In this document: positions 15,933 to 23,589 of the stretch, in pieces
How positions within the stretch are numbered: the first letter of the stretch is position 1
How the letters are laid out: the number at the start of each line of letters is the position of its first letter
Source: Streptomyces minutiscleroticus
Lineage (GTDB): Bacteria; Actinomycetota; Actinomycetes; Streptomycetales; Streptomycetaceae
DNA: 64,000 bases
NCBI RefSeq assembly: GCF_014650875.1
Contig: NZ_BMVU01000013.1
Location: 98,387-162,386, forward strand
Direction of reading: 5' to 3'
Program-made: the position numbers and the translations under genes
Notes under the pieces: generated by a model
Databases searched by the model: none
What the model saw: only the letters and a program-made list of their open reading frames with translations
Told to the model about the DNA's origin: nothing

Positions 15933-16958
15933 CTAGGCCCGCGCGGGCGCCGGACCCCGGCCCTCGGTACGGCGCAGCTCGACCGTGAACTGGGCCCCGG
16001 CCAGCAGCGACAGGTTCGACACCCAGAGCCAGACGAGGAAGACGATCACGCCGGCCAGCGAGCCGTACAGCCTGCTGTAGGTGCCGAGGCCGGAGGCGTA
16101 CAGCGTGAAGCCCGCCGAGGCCGCGAGCCACAGCAGCGCGGCCAGGACGCCGCCGGGCAGGCCGTGCCGCAGCCCGCGCGCGGCCGGCGGCCCGGAGCGG
16201 AAGAGGACGAGCACCAGCAGGGCGACGAGGCAGAGGAGCGCGGGCCACCGCACCAGCTCCCACACGGTGGCCCCGGCGTTCCCGAGCCCGGCCCTGCGGC
16301 CCGCCGACTCCACCAGCGAACCGCTCACCACGAGCAGCAGCGCGCTGGCGACCAGCAGCGCCAGCAGGGCCGTCGCGGTCAGCAGGATGCGGGGCACCGT
16401 GCGCAGCACGGGCCGGCAGTCCTCCACGCCGTGCTGGGCGTGCAGGGCGCGGCGGAAGACGGCCAGGTAGCTGGAGGCGGACCACAGGGCGCTGACGCCG
16501 CCCGCGACCGCCACGGTCAGGGCCGCGGAACGCTGGTCCGACAGGTCCCGCAGCACCCCGTGCAGGGCGTCGCCGGACTCGGCCGGCGCCCAGGCCGTGA
16601 CGTGCTCGATGAGCACGTCGGTGGTGTGCGGGCTGACCAGGCCGATCAGCGACACGGTCATGAGCAGCGCGGGCAGCAGCGCGAGGATCGCGTAGTACGT
16701 CAGGGCCGCCGCCCAGTCGGTCACGTCGTCGTTCCACATCGACACGGGGGTGCGGCGCAGGGCGGTGCGCAGCCGGGCCCACGGGACGGGGAACCGGCGC
16801 GCGGCACGGCCGGCCGGGCGCGGCACCGGCGGCGCGGGGACCGGCACCGACGCCGGCGCCGGGGGGCCCACGGGCCCGGCCGACGTGACGGCCCCGGGGA
16901 GCGGCCGGTCCTGGGCTCCCCGGTCCCGCTGCCGGTGTGCCTGCGCGCGCCGGGCCAC
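15933..16958 (-). CDS. YihY/BrkB-family inner-membrane protein
   Basis: 341 residues from a GTG at 16958 with a GGAGAAAGGGG site; longer open frames upstream are Arg-rich. The YihY (UPF0761) family has six membrane helices: TDWAAALTYYAILALLPALLM opens TM1, followed by hydrophobic segments near 115, 170, 230, 265 and 300, with the conserved LWSASSYLAVFRRAL and GLGTYSRLYGSLAG. It was once called ribonuclease BN in error; the true role is unknown, perhaps transport. The cytosolic N-terminus is Pro/Ala-rich. Single gene. Confidence 0.9.
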   Translation of the reverse strand: MARRAQAHRQRDRGAQDRPLPGAVTSAGPVGPPAPASVPVPAPPVPRPAGRAARRFPVPWARLRTALRRTPVSMWNDDVTDWAAALTYYAILALLPALLMTVSLIGLVSPHTTDVLIEHVTAWAPAESGDALHGVLRDLSDQRSAALTVAVAGGVSALWSASSYLAVFRRALHAQHGVEDCRPVLRTVPRILLTATALLALLVASALLLVVSGSLVESAGRRAGLGNAGATVWELVRWPALLCLVALLVLVLFRSGPPAARGLRHGLPGGVLAALLWLAASAGFTLYASGLGTYSRLYGSLAGVIVFLVWLWVSNLSLLAGAQFTVELRRTEGRGPAPARA

Positions 16959-17355
16959 GGCGCCCCCCTTTCTCCGGTGCCCACCGGCACGTGCTGGGCC
17001 GTGCCGGCGGGCGATGACGGGCTCTTCCCTCCGCATGCCCCGGATCGGCGCGCGAAGCTGCCGCGGACGGCGCTGATCTGTACGGATCAGCGCGCGCGGT
17101 GCGCGGAGGGCGCGTGTTCCGGCCGCGCGCGTGCCGGTGGTCCCGGTATCCCGGTGGTCGCACGTCCAGTGGCGTACGGGTCCAGCGGACCATATGTCCC
17201 GTGGCGTACGCGCCCAGCGGCCCGCGTGTCGGAGGCCCGCCCCACGCTCGGCGGTCCGCCCACGCGGTGGTCCACGCGCTCGGTGATCCACGCGCTCGGC
17301 GGTTCGCGCGTTTCAGCGGCTGGTGCCGGGGCGGTTCCGCTCCCCGCACACCGCC
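16959..17355. other. intergenic, repetitive
   Basis: No gene. It holds a 9-bp hairpin (17070-17078 with 17085-17093), a duplicated GTGGCGTACG-CCAGCGG element (near 17170 and 17208) and a TCCACGCGCTCGG direct repeat near 17271-17305. Confidence 0.45.
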
Positions 17356-17871
17356 CTACGCCCGCGCCGACGCGTTCCGCGCGCGCCGCCGCAGGGCCGT
17401 CCGGAGCACCGCCACGGCCACCGCCGCCGTGGCCGTGGCGGCGGCGGTGGCGAGCGCGGACGCCGGCCCCGGGCGGCGGCGGGACGGGGAAGCCGGCCAG
17501 GAGGGCGGCGCCTCGTGCGGCGGGACCGAAGTGATCGGTGCGACCGGCGTGATCGGCGTGTCCGGAGGGCGGGGGACGGGTCCGGCCCCCGCGTCCGGCG
17601 GTGGTGGCTGCGGGCCCGGCCGCCGGTGGATCTCGTGGTGGATGGCGTCCCACAGGCGGGCCGGAGGCGGTCGCAGCGCGTCCAGGTCCGACGTCTCCCG
17701 GCCGGCCGCGACGGCCCGGCGCAGTTCGGCGAGCAGCCCGCGGCAGCCCGCGCAACGGGACAGGTGGAGCGCGGTACCGGGCGGGCACGGCGCTCTCGGG
17801 CCGTCCAGGGCGAGCGAGGCCAGGTCGTCCGGGGACAGGTGGCCGTCCGCGTCCGGGACCGGTTCGGCCAT
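17356..17871 (-). CDS. zinc-finger anti-sigma factor (LitB-like)
   Basis: 171 residues, ATG after AGGTGG. The N-terminal zf-HC2 motif is present: His36, Cys40 and Cys43 in HLSRCAGCRG, as in redox and ZAS-type anti-sigma factors. A Pro-rich linker is followed by a hydrophobic segment (ALATAAATATAAVAVAVL, about 135-155) and a basic Arg tail, so it should sit in the membrane with the zinc finger inside. It lies downstream of the ECF sigma gene on the same strand (344-base gap) and presumably holds it inactive. In S. coelicolor the litSAB operon ends with a comparable protein. Confidence 0.72.
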   Translation of the reverse strand: MAEPVPDADGHLSPDDLASLALDGPRAPCPPGTALHLSRCAGCRGLLAELRRAVAAGRETSDLDALRPPPARLWDAIHHEIHRRPGPQPPPPDAGAGPVPRPPDTPITPVAPITSVPPHEAPPSWPASPSRRRPGPASALATAAATATAAVAVAVLRTALRRRARNASARA

Positions 17872-18215
17872 GTGCCACCTCCCAAGGAGTGCCGGCCGGG
17901 GGCGCCGGCCGGCGGGCCGTGAACGCCGTGCGGCCCGTGTCCCGCCGCCGCGGGGACGGGCACGGACGCGAGGCGCCGGCGAAGGGCGCACGGACGGCGC
18001 GGGGCCGTCCGCCGGACCGGACCGTACGGACGGGACGAGGACCGTCGCCGGGACCGGACCGTACGGACGGGACGAAGGCCGTCCGCCGGGGCCGGATCGT
18101 GCGCACAGGGCGGGGCGACCCGCCCTGGCACCGCGCATATCACTTGCGACGCAATCTGCATTATTTCTGCATCGAAATTACCCTCGCTGATCGTTCGGTG
18201 ACGAGAAGTGACCGT
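17872..18215. other. sigma to anti-sigma gap with repeats and a conserved box
   Basis: Contains a GGGACCGGACCGTACGGACG direct repeat (period about 40 bases, 18010-18100) and, at 18151-18174, a 24-base element that matches one upstream of the sigma gene. No coding sequence. Confidence 0.5.
18151..18174 (-). promoter_or_regulatory. conserved 24-base box, copy 1
   Basis: Minus-strand CGATGCAGAAATAATGC... matches the copy at 19062-19085 at 18 of 24 positions, all differences being transitions. It lies about 280 bases upstream of the anti-sigma gene and just downstream of the sigma gene stop. Candidate LitS promoter or LitR operator. Confidence 0.5.
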
Positions 18216-18914
18216 TCAGGCGCTCACTTCGTTCTCCAGGCACCGGCGCAGCTGGTGCAGCCCGCGCCGTGCGTGGCTCTTGACGGTGCCCAGCGGCAGG
18301 CCGGTCAGTTCGGCGATCTGCGCCTGCGTGAGGTCCTCGTAGAAGGCGAGGCGGAGCACGCGCTGCTGCGCCGCGGGCAGCTTGGCCAGTTCGCCGCGGA
18401 CCAGGACGCGGTCCAGGACGGCCTCGGGATGGCCGCCGCTGTCGGCCCGTACGGCCAGGACCGTGCCCGCGGCGGCGACCAGCTCGGTCCGCCGGGTCCG
18501 GGCCGACAGGGCGTCGGCGATCTTCCGGCGGGTGATGCCGATGAGCCATCCGGCGAGGGCCCCGCGCTCCGGCCGGTAGCCGTGCCGGCCGCGCCAGGCC
18601 GCGAGGAAGACCTGCTGGATGACGTCCTCGGACTCCTTGGCGTCGCCCAGCGCGCGCCAGGCGAGGGTGTGGACCAGGGAGCCCCAGCGGCGGTAGGCGG
18701 CGGCCAGGCACTCCTCGTCGCCGGCCGCCAGACCCGCCGCCAGCTCCTCGTCCGCGAGCGTCTCCTCCACGGGCGCCCGCGCCGGTACGGCGGGCGCGGG
18801 CGACGGGATGACCGCCGTCATCCCGGTGGCCGTCGCCGTGGTGGCCACCGCCGTGGTGGCCGTCGCCGTGACGGCCGGGCCGGGGCACGGTCCGACCGTG
18901 GGACATGCGCTCAT
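18216..18914 (-). CDS. litS: ECF sigma factor (LitS-like, SigK class)
   Basis: 232 residues, ATG with GAGGAG site. After a 45-residue Thr/Ala-repetitive tail, sigma region 2 reads LAWRALGDAKESEDVIQQVFLAAWRG and LAGWLIGITRRKIADALS; region 4 reads LPAAQQRVLRLAFYEDLTQAQIAELTGLPLGTVKSHARRG, the -35 recognising helix. It is divergent from a LitR-like B12 regulator (184-base gap) and upstream of an anti-sigma factor, exactly the litS-litR arrangement of S. coelicolor where LitR represses litS in the dark. Here it would drive photolyase and neighbours rather than carotenoid genes. The stop codon sits in an AT-richer region. Confidence 0.8.
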   Translation of the reverse strand: MSACPTVGPCPGPAVTATATTAVATTATATGMTAVIPSPAPAVPARAPVEETLADEELAAGLAAGDEECLAAAYRRWGSLVHTLAWRALGDAKESEDVIQQVFLAAWRGRHGYRPERGALAGWLIGITRRKIADALSARTRRTELVAAAGTVLAVRADSGGHPEAVLDRVLVRGELAKLPAAQQRVLRLAFYEDLTQAQIAELTGLPLGTVKSHARRGLHQLRRCLENEVSA

Positions 18915-19061
18915 ACGACCGCTCCTCGCGCCGGTGGGTCGCCGCCCCGGCCGGTGCGGGGCGGCCGGGACGCGCGCCGGGGCGCCGTCCGCAACTGCCG
19001 GTCGCCGGACGTCCACGGGGGACGCCGACGGCATCATCCTCAGAAGGCGCGGACCTCTCCG

Positions 19062-19085
19062 GCAACTCGCATCGTTTCTGCGTCG
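19062..19085 (-). promoter_or_regulatory. conserved 24-base box, copy 2 (litS-litR intergenic)
   Basis: Minus-strand CGACGCAGAAACGATGCG... within the 184-base divergent gap, about 150 bases before litS and 13 before the litR ATG. See copy 1 at 18151. Likely site of LitR or LitS control. Confidence 0.5.
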
Positions 19086-19097
19086 TATAGTCGGCGC

Positions 19098-20246
19098 ATG
19101 GCCGACACACCGGCGCGGAAGCCGCCGCAGGAGTCCGAGCAGGAACCGCCCGTACGGCCGTCCGGTACGGGGGAGAAGCTGCCGGCGCCCCGGCGGCGGC
19201 CGCCGTCCGAGCGGTCCCGCCCCTCGCCCCCGCCGTCCGCCGCGTCCGGCACCGGCGTCACCACCGGCGCCCTCGCCCGCCGCCTCGGGGTCTCGCCGAC
19301 CACGCTGCGCTCCTGGGACCGCCGGTACGGCGTGGGCCCCGCGGTGCGCGACGGCGGGCGCCACCGGCGCTGGGCGCCGCAGGACGTCGCGGTCCTGGAG
19401 GAGATGTGCCGTCTGACCTCGGTCGGCGTCCCGCCCGCCGAGGCGGCGCGGGCCGCCAGGGAGCGGGCGCGGACCCCGGCCGCCGACACCCCGCCCGCAC
19501 CGCGCGCCGGCCGGCCGGCCCCCGCGCCCGCCGGCCACCCGGTCCTCGCCCCCCTCCCGCACCGGGCGGGCGACGAACCCCTGGACGCCCGGCGCGAGAT
19601 CCGCGGCCTGTCCCGGGCGGCGGTCCGCCTCGACGCCGCCGTCGTGCAGGACCGGCTGCTCTCGCTCGTCGCACGGTACGGCGTGAGCACGGCCTGGGAG
19701 GAGGTGATGGTGCCCACGCTGCACGCCGTCGGCCGCCGCTGGGAGACCTCGGGCGACCGGTACGTGGAGGTCGAGCACCTGCTGTCCTGGCACGTCTCGA
19801 CCGTGCTGCGCCGGGCCACGCCCGCCGTGCCGCCCGGCGCCCCGGCGACCGACGCCGCCCCGCTGGTGCTGGCCTGCGTACCGGGCGAGCAGCACACCCT
19901 GCCGCTGGAGGCCCTCAACGCGGCTCTCGCCGAACGCGGCACCGCCACCCGCATGTTCGGCGCCGACGTCCCCGCCGAGGCGCTGACGTCGGCCGTGCGG
20001 CGCCTGGGCCCCGCCGCCGTGGTCCTCTGGTCGCAGGCCCGCTCCACGGCGAGCCACCCGCTGGCCCAGTACGTCGCCGCCAGCGAGTGGGGCGTACGGG
20101 GGGCCCGCCGCAACCCCGTCGTCGTCCTCGGCGGCCCGGGCTGGGCCGGACAGCGGGCGGGCCAGATGCTCCGCCCCGCGGGACTCGGCGAGGCCCTGCG
20201 CGCCCTGACGGCGGTGTGCGGCGGGGAGGACCCGTCCCGCACCTGA
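19098..20246 (+). CDS. litR: LitR/CarH-type MerR regulator with adenosylcobalamin photosensor
   Basis: 382 residues. The MerR winged HTH is at about 55-125 (TGALARRLGVSPTTLRSW, RRWAPQDVAVLEEM). A four-helix bundle (165-245) has Trp215, Glu226 and His227, and the B12 domain (250-375) has GEQHTLPLEAL, His266 being the lower Co ligand. Such proteins bind DNA as dark tetramers carrying AdoCbl and let go on light. TATAGT at 19086-19091 ends 6 bases before the ATG and no ribosome site is seen, so the mRNA may be leaderless. It is divergent from the ECF sigma gene. N-terminal 50 residues are Pro-rich and disordered. Confidence 0.88.
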   Translation: MADTPARKPPQESEQEPPVRPSGTGEKLPAPRRRPPSERSRPSPPPSAASGTGVTTGALARRLGVSPTTLRSWDRRYGVGPAVRDGGRHRRWAPQDVAVLEEMCRLTSVGVPPAEAARAARERARTPAADTPPAPRAGRPAPAPAGHPVLAPLPHRAGDEPLDARREIRGLSRAAVRLDAAVVQDRLLSLVARYGVSTAWEEVMVPTLHAVGRRWETSGDRYVEVEHLLSWHVSTVLRRATPAVPPGAPATDAAPLVLACVPGEQHTLPLEALNAALAERGTATRMFGADVPAEALTSAVRRLGPAAVVLWSQARSTASHPLAQYVAASEWGVRGARRNPVVVLGGPGWAGQRAGQMLRPAGLGEALRALTAVCGGEDPSRT

Positions 20247-20619
20247 GGACCGGCGGCCCGTCGGGGACCGGCCCCCGCGCAAACACGCGGCGGTGCATCC
20301 GCGCGGCCGGGGCACGGGGAAGAGGACCGCGCGGCGCTGCGGACGGCGCGGCGGCGCGAACCGCGCGGGACCGGCAGGACGACGGAACCGCGCGGGACCG
20401 CGGGACGCGGGAACCTCTCGGAGACGCGGGAACCTCTCGGGCACGAGGGGGACGGGGGAACCGCCCGGTCCCGGGCGGAGGAGCAGGACACGGGCCCGTC
20501 CGGGCCGCGCCGCGGGAGGCGCGGCCCGGACGGGCGGGACGGCGGCCGTACGCGCGCGGCGTGCGCCGCCCGCCGCCGCGGGCACCCCGTCGGCGGCCGG
20601 AGACGAAAGGTGGTGCCTC
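20247..20619. other. intergenic between litR and the oxidoreductase
   Basis: 373 bases, no gene seen. A GCGGGAACCTCTCGG direct repeat occurs twice near 20408-20440. The long distance leaves room for a promoter for the downstream gene. Confidence 0.45.
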
Positions 20620-21864
20620 ATGCCCGCGACCCAGGGTTCGCCGGACGTGCTGGTGGTCGGAGCGGGGCTCGCCGGCCTCGCCTGCGCGCGCGACCTGCTC
20701 GACGCGGGGCTCGCCGTGCGGGTGCTCGAAGCGTCGGACGAGGTCGGCGGACGGATGCGCTCCGACGTGCGCGACGGCTTCGTGCTCGACCGCGGCTTCC
20801 AGGTGTTCAACACCTCGTACCCGCAGGTGAGGCGGCGGCTGGTGCTGCGCGACCTGAAGCTGCGCCCGTTCACGCCGGGCGTCCTGATCCGCACCGACCG
20901 GGGTCTGCTGCGCTTCGCCGATCCGACCCGCACGCCCCGGCGGACCCGGGACCTGCTCACCGGACGGCTCGCCGGAGCGCGCGACCTGGCCGCCCTCGGC
21001 GTGCTGTCGGCCCGCGACATGCTCGCCCCCGCCGGGCTGCTCAAGCGGGGCGAGGACCGCACCACGCGCACCGAACTGGCGGCCGCCGGGTTCAGCGACG
21101 CCTTCGTGGAGCGCTTCTTCCGCCCGTTCCTGTCCGGGATCTTCCTGGAGGACGAGCTGGAGACCTCGGGCCGGTTCTTCCACCTCGTCTGGCGCAGCAT
21201 GCTGCGCGGCACCCTGTGCCTGCCCGCGGAGGGCGTCGGGGCCGTGCCGCGGCGGCTCGCGGCCGCGCTGCCCGAGGGCACCGTCCGGCTCGGCGCGCCG
21301 GTGGACCGGCTCACCGACGACGGCGTCCTGCTGGCCGGGGGCGGCCAGGCCGCGGCCCGCGCCGTGGTCGTGGCCACCGGACCTGAGCCGGCCGCCGCCC
21401 TGCTGCCCGGCCTCGACGTGCCCCCGTACCGTGTCGTGACCACCTACTACCACGCCGTCGAGCGCTCCCCGCTGGCCGAGCCGACGCTGCTCACCGACGA
21501 CCGGCGCCGCTTCCTCAACACCTGCGTGCTCAGCGAGGTCGTCCCCGGCTACGCGCCCGCCGGGACCGCGCTCGTCTCCACGTCCGTGCTCGGCGAGGAC
21601 ACCGAGGGCCGCGAGCGCGCGGTGCGCGGGGCGCTGGCCGAGGCGTACGGGACCGACACCGGCGGCTGGGAGCCGCTCACCGCGTACACCGTGCCGTGCG
21701 CCCTGCCCGCGATGCCGCCGCCGCAGCCCCTGAGCCGCACGGCGCGGGTGGCGCCCGGGCGGTACGTGTGCGGGGACCACCGGGCGACCGGCTCGGTCCA
21801 GGGCGCGCTGGCGTCGGGCGCGCGGGCCGCCCGGGAGGTGCTGCGGGACCTCGGCCTGCGGTGA
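20620..21864 (+). CDS. litQ: FAD-dependent amine-oxidase-type oxidoreductase (LitQ-like)
   Basis: 414 residues, ATG with AAAGGTGG site. A dinucleotide-binding Rossmann start (LVVGAGLAGLACARDLLDAGL, 10-35), the conserved E-S-D-E-V-G-G-R motif, then GFVLDRGFQVFNTSYP. The C-terminus closes the flavin site with ARYVCGDHRATGSVQGALASG. It resembles phytoene-desaturase-like/NAD(P)-binding oxidoreductases; in S. coelicolor litQ, beside litR, encodes a comparable flavoprotein. The substrate is unknown. It is in the same direction as litR and convergent with the photolyase. Confidence 0.75.
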   Translation: MPATQGSPDVLVVGAGLAGLACARDLLDAGLAVRVLEASDEVGGRMRSDVRDGFVLDRGFQVFNTSYPQVRRRLVLRDLKLRPFTPGVLIRTDRGLLRFADPTRTPRRTRDLLTGRLAGARDLAALGVLSARDMLAPAGLLKRGEDRTTRTELAAAGFSDAFVERFFRPFLSGIFLEDELETSGRFFHLVWRSMLRGTLCLPAEGVGAVPRRLAAALPEGTVRLGAPVDRLTDDGVLLAGGGQAAARAVVVATGPEPAAALLPGLDVPPYRVVTTYYHAVERSPLAEPTLLTDDRRRFLNTCVLSEVVPGYAPAGTALVSTSVLGEDTEGRERAVRGALAEAYGTDTGGWEPLTAYTVPCALPAMPPPQPLSRTARVAPGRYVCGDHRATGSVQGALASGARAAREVLRDLGLR

Positions 21865-21890
21865 ACGCGGGCAGGCTGTCGGACCACTCC

Positions 21891-22024
21891 CGGCGGGCGG
21901 CCCGCGATCGGGGAGGCCCGGGGAAGCGACCTGGGACCGGAGGGGTCCCGGCGGGCGGCCCGCGATCGGGGAGGCCCGGGGAAACGGCCCGGGACCGGAG
22001 GGGGTCCGGCGGGCGACCCGCGGC
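21891..22024. repeat. 58-bp tandem repeat in the litQ-phr gap
   Basis: Units beginning CGGCGGGCGG at 21891 and 21949, with a partial third at 22007, are highly similar; period exactly 58 bases, about 2.3 copies. The gap has no gene and probably acts as terminator. Confidence 0.85.
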
Positions 22025-22081
22025 CGGAGCGCGCCGGCGGGGGGCGCCGAGCAGCAGGGGTCCGGTGGGGCCGCCCGCGCT

Positions 22082-23458
22082 TCAGTCGAGGCCGCGGCCC
22101 CGCCGGAACCGCTCCAGCCCCTCCGACAGCTCGACCACCCGCTCCGGATAGGCGCCGTACGCCGCCCGTTCGGCCCCCTCCAGCTTCCACGGCTCGTGCA
22201 CGGCGGGCCCCCGCAGCCCCGCCAGCTCCGGCACCCAGCGCCGCACGTAGGCCCCGTCCCGGTCGTAGCGCCTGCCCTGGGTGACCGGGTTGAGGACCCG
22301 GTTGGGCCGGGAGTCCGTACCGGTGCCGGCCACCCACTGCCAGTTGAGCTGGTTGTTGGAGAGGTCGCCGTCGACCAGCAGGTCCAGGAAGTGCCGGGCG
22401 CCCACGCGCCAGTCCACGTACAGCGTCTTGACCAGGAAGCAGGCGGTGAGCAGCCGGCCGCGGTTGTGCATCCAGCCCTCGTGCCGCAGCTGCCGCATCG
22501 CCGCGTCGACGACCGGGTAGCCGGTGCGGCCCTCCTTCCAGGCGGCGACGTCCTCGGCGGCCGCCCGCTCCGAGCGCCACCGGTCGTGCTTCGTGCGGTA
22601 GTCCGCGCGGGCCGCCTCCGGGCGCGCGGCCAGCACCTGCCGGTGGAAGTCCCGCCACGCCAGCTGCCGTACGAACGCCTCGGCGCCGGGACCCTCCGCC
22701 TCGCGCGCCCGCCGCACCAGCTCGACGGGGGAGAGGGTGCCGAAGTGCAGGTGCGGGGAGAGCCGCGAGGTGGCGTCGCCCGCCAGGTCGTCGTGCCGGT
22801 CCCCGTACGCGCCGAGCCCCCGGCGCCGCCAGGCCGCGAACCGCTTCCTGCCCTCGCTCTCCCCGCCGGCGGCCAGCCCCTCGGAGACGCCCCGGACGTC
22901 CGCGCGCGAGGGCAGCGGGCCGGAGCGGACGGCGTCCGGCACCCGCACCCGGCGCGGGGGGCCGAGCACATGGCGCAGGTGCTGCCGCGACCAGTGCCGG
23001 AAGTACGGCGTGAACACCGCGAAGTGGGTACCGCCCGCCGGGGTGACGGCGCCCGGCGCCAGCACGGTGGTCGTCGTGTCGTGGACGTGCAGCCGGCGTC
23101 CCTCCGCCTCCAGGGCCGTCCGCAGCCGCTCCTCCCGGCGGTGGGCGTAGGCGCTGACGTCGGCCGCCATGTGCACGTCGTCCGCGTCCGCCTCGGCGAC
23201 CACCCGGCACGCCTCCTCCACGACGTCGCCGGAGCGCACCACGAGCCGGCCGCCGCGCTCGCGCAGCCCCCGGTCCAGGTCGGCCAGGCAGTCCGCGAGG
23301 AAGGCCAGCCGGTTGGGCGCCGCGCGCCCGGCGCCGTCCAGCCGGCCGTCCCGGACGAAGAGGGGCACCACCTCGTCGGACGCCTCCAGGGCGGCGCGCA
23401 GCGGCGGGTGGTCGTGCAGGCGCAGGTCGGCGGTGAACAGGACGACGGCGACGCTCAT
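22082..23458 (-). CDS. phr: deoxyribodipyrimidine photolyase (CPD class I)
   Basis: 458 residues, ATG with AGGAG. N-terminal alpha/beta antenna domain begins AVVLFTADLRLHDHPPL. FAD-binding helical domain (about 200-458) contains the conserved FVRQLAWRDFHRQVL, WMHNRGRLLTACFLVK, and GDLSNNQLNWQWVAGTGTDS motifs with the tryptophan relay, and ends NPVTQGRRYD. This enzyme uses blue light to split cyclobutane pyrimidine dimers. It lies downstream of the SDR gene on the same strand (131 bases) and converges on the light regulator pair, so induction by LitR/LitS is the natural guess. Confidence 0.94.
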   Translation of the reverse strand: MSVAVVLFTADLRLHDHPPLRAALEASDEVVPLFVRDGRLDGAGRAAPNRLAFLADCLADLDRGLRERGGRLVVRSGDVVEEACRVVAEADADDVHMAADVSAYAHRREERLRTALEAEGRRLHVHDTTTTVLAPGAVTPAGGTHFAVFTPYFRHWSRQHLRHVLGPPRRVRVPDAVRSGPLPSRADVRGVSEGLAAGGESEGRKRFAAWRRRGLGAYGDRHDDLAGDATSRLSPHLHFGTLSPVELVRRAREAEGPGAEAFVRQLAWRDFHRQVLAARPEAARADYRTKHDRWRSERAAAEDVAAWKEGRTGYPVVDAAMRQLRHEGWMHNRGRLLTACFLVKTLYVDWRVGARHFLDLLVDGDLSNNQLNWQWVAGTGTDSRPNRVLNPVTQGRRYDRDGAYVRRWVPELAGLRGPAVHEPWKLEGAERAAYGAYPERVVELSEGLERFRRGRGLD

Positions 23459-23589
23459 GGCGGCTCCTGGACGGGACGGGCGGGGCGGAGGAGGAGGGCG
23501 GGCCCGCGGGCGGGCGGCGGCGCGCGCTCGCGAGGCGCGGCCTTCGGCGCCGCGCTCGCGCAGGGCGGGGCGCGGGCGGCGGGCCCCGG

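Noticed and set aside
14163..17534. 1123-codon plus-strand frame over TerD-CAP and BrkB genes
   Set aside because: Antisense to genes with clear domains; composition is Arg/Gly repeats.
18915..21443. Upstream extension of the ECF sigma frame to a 1075-residue protein
   Set aside because: The start at 18914 has a GAGGAG site and the upstream part overlaps litR and litQ in antisense.
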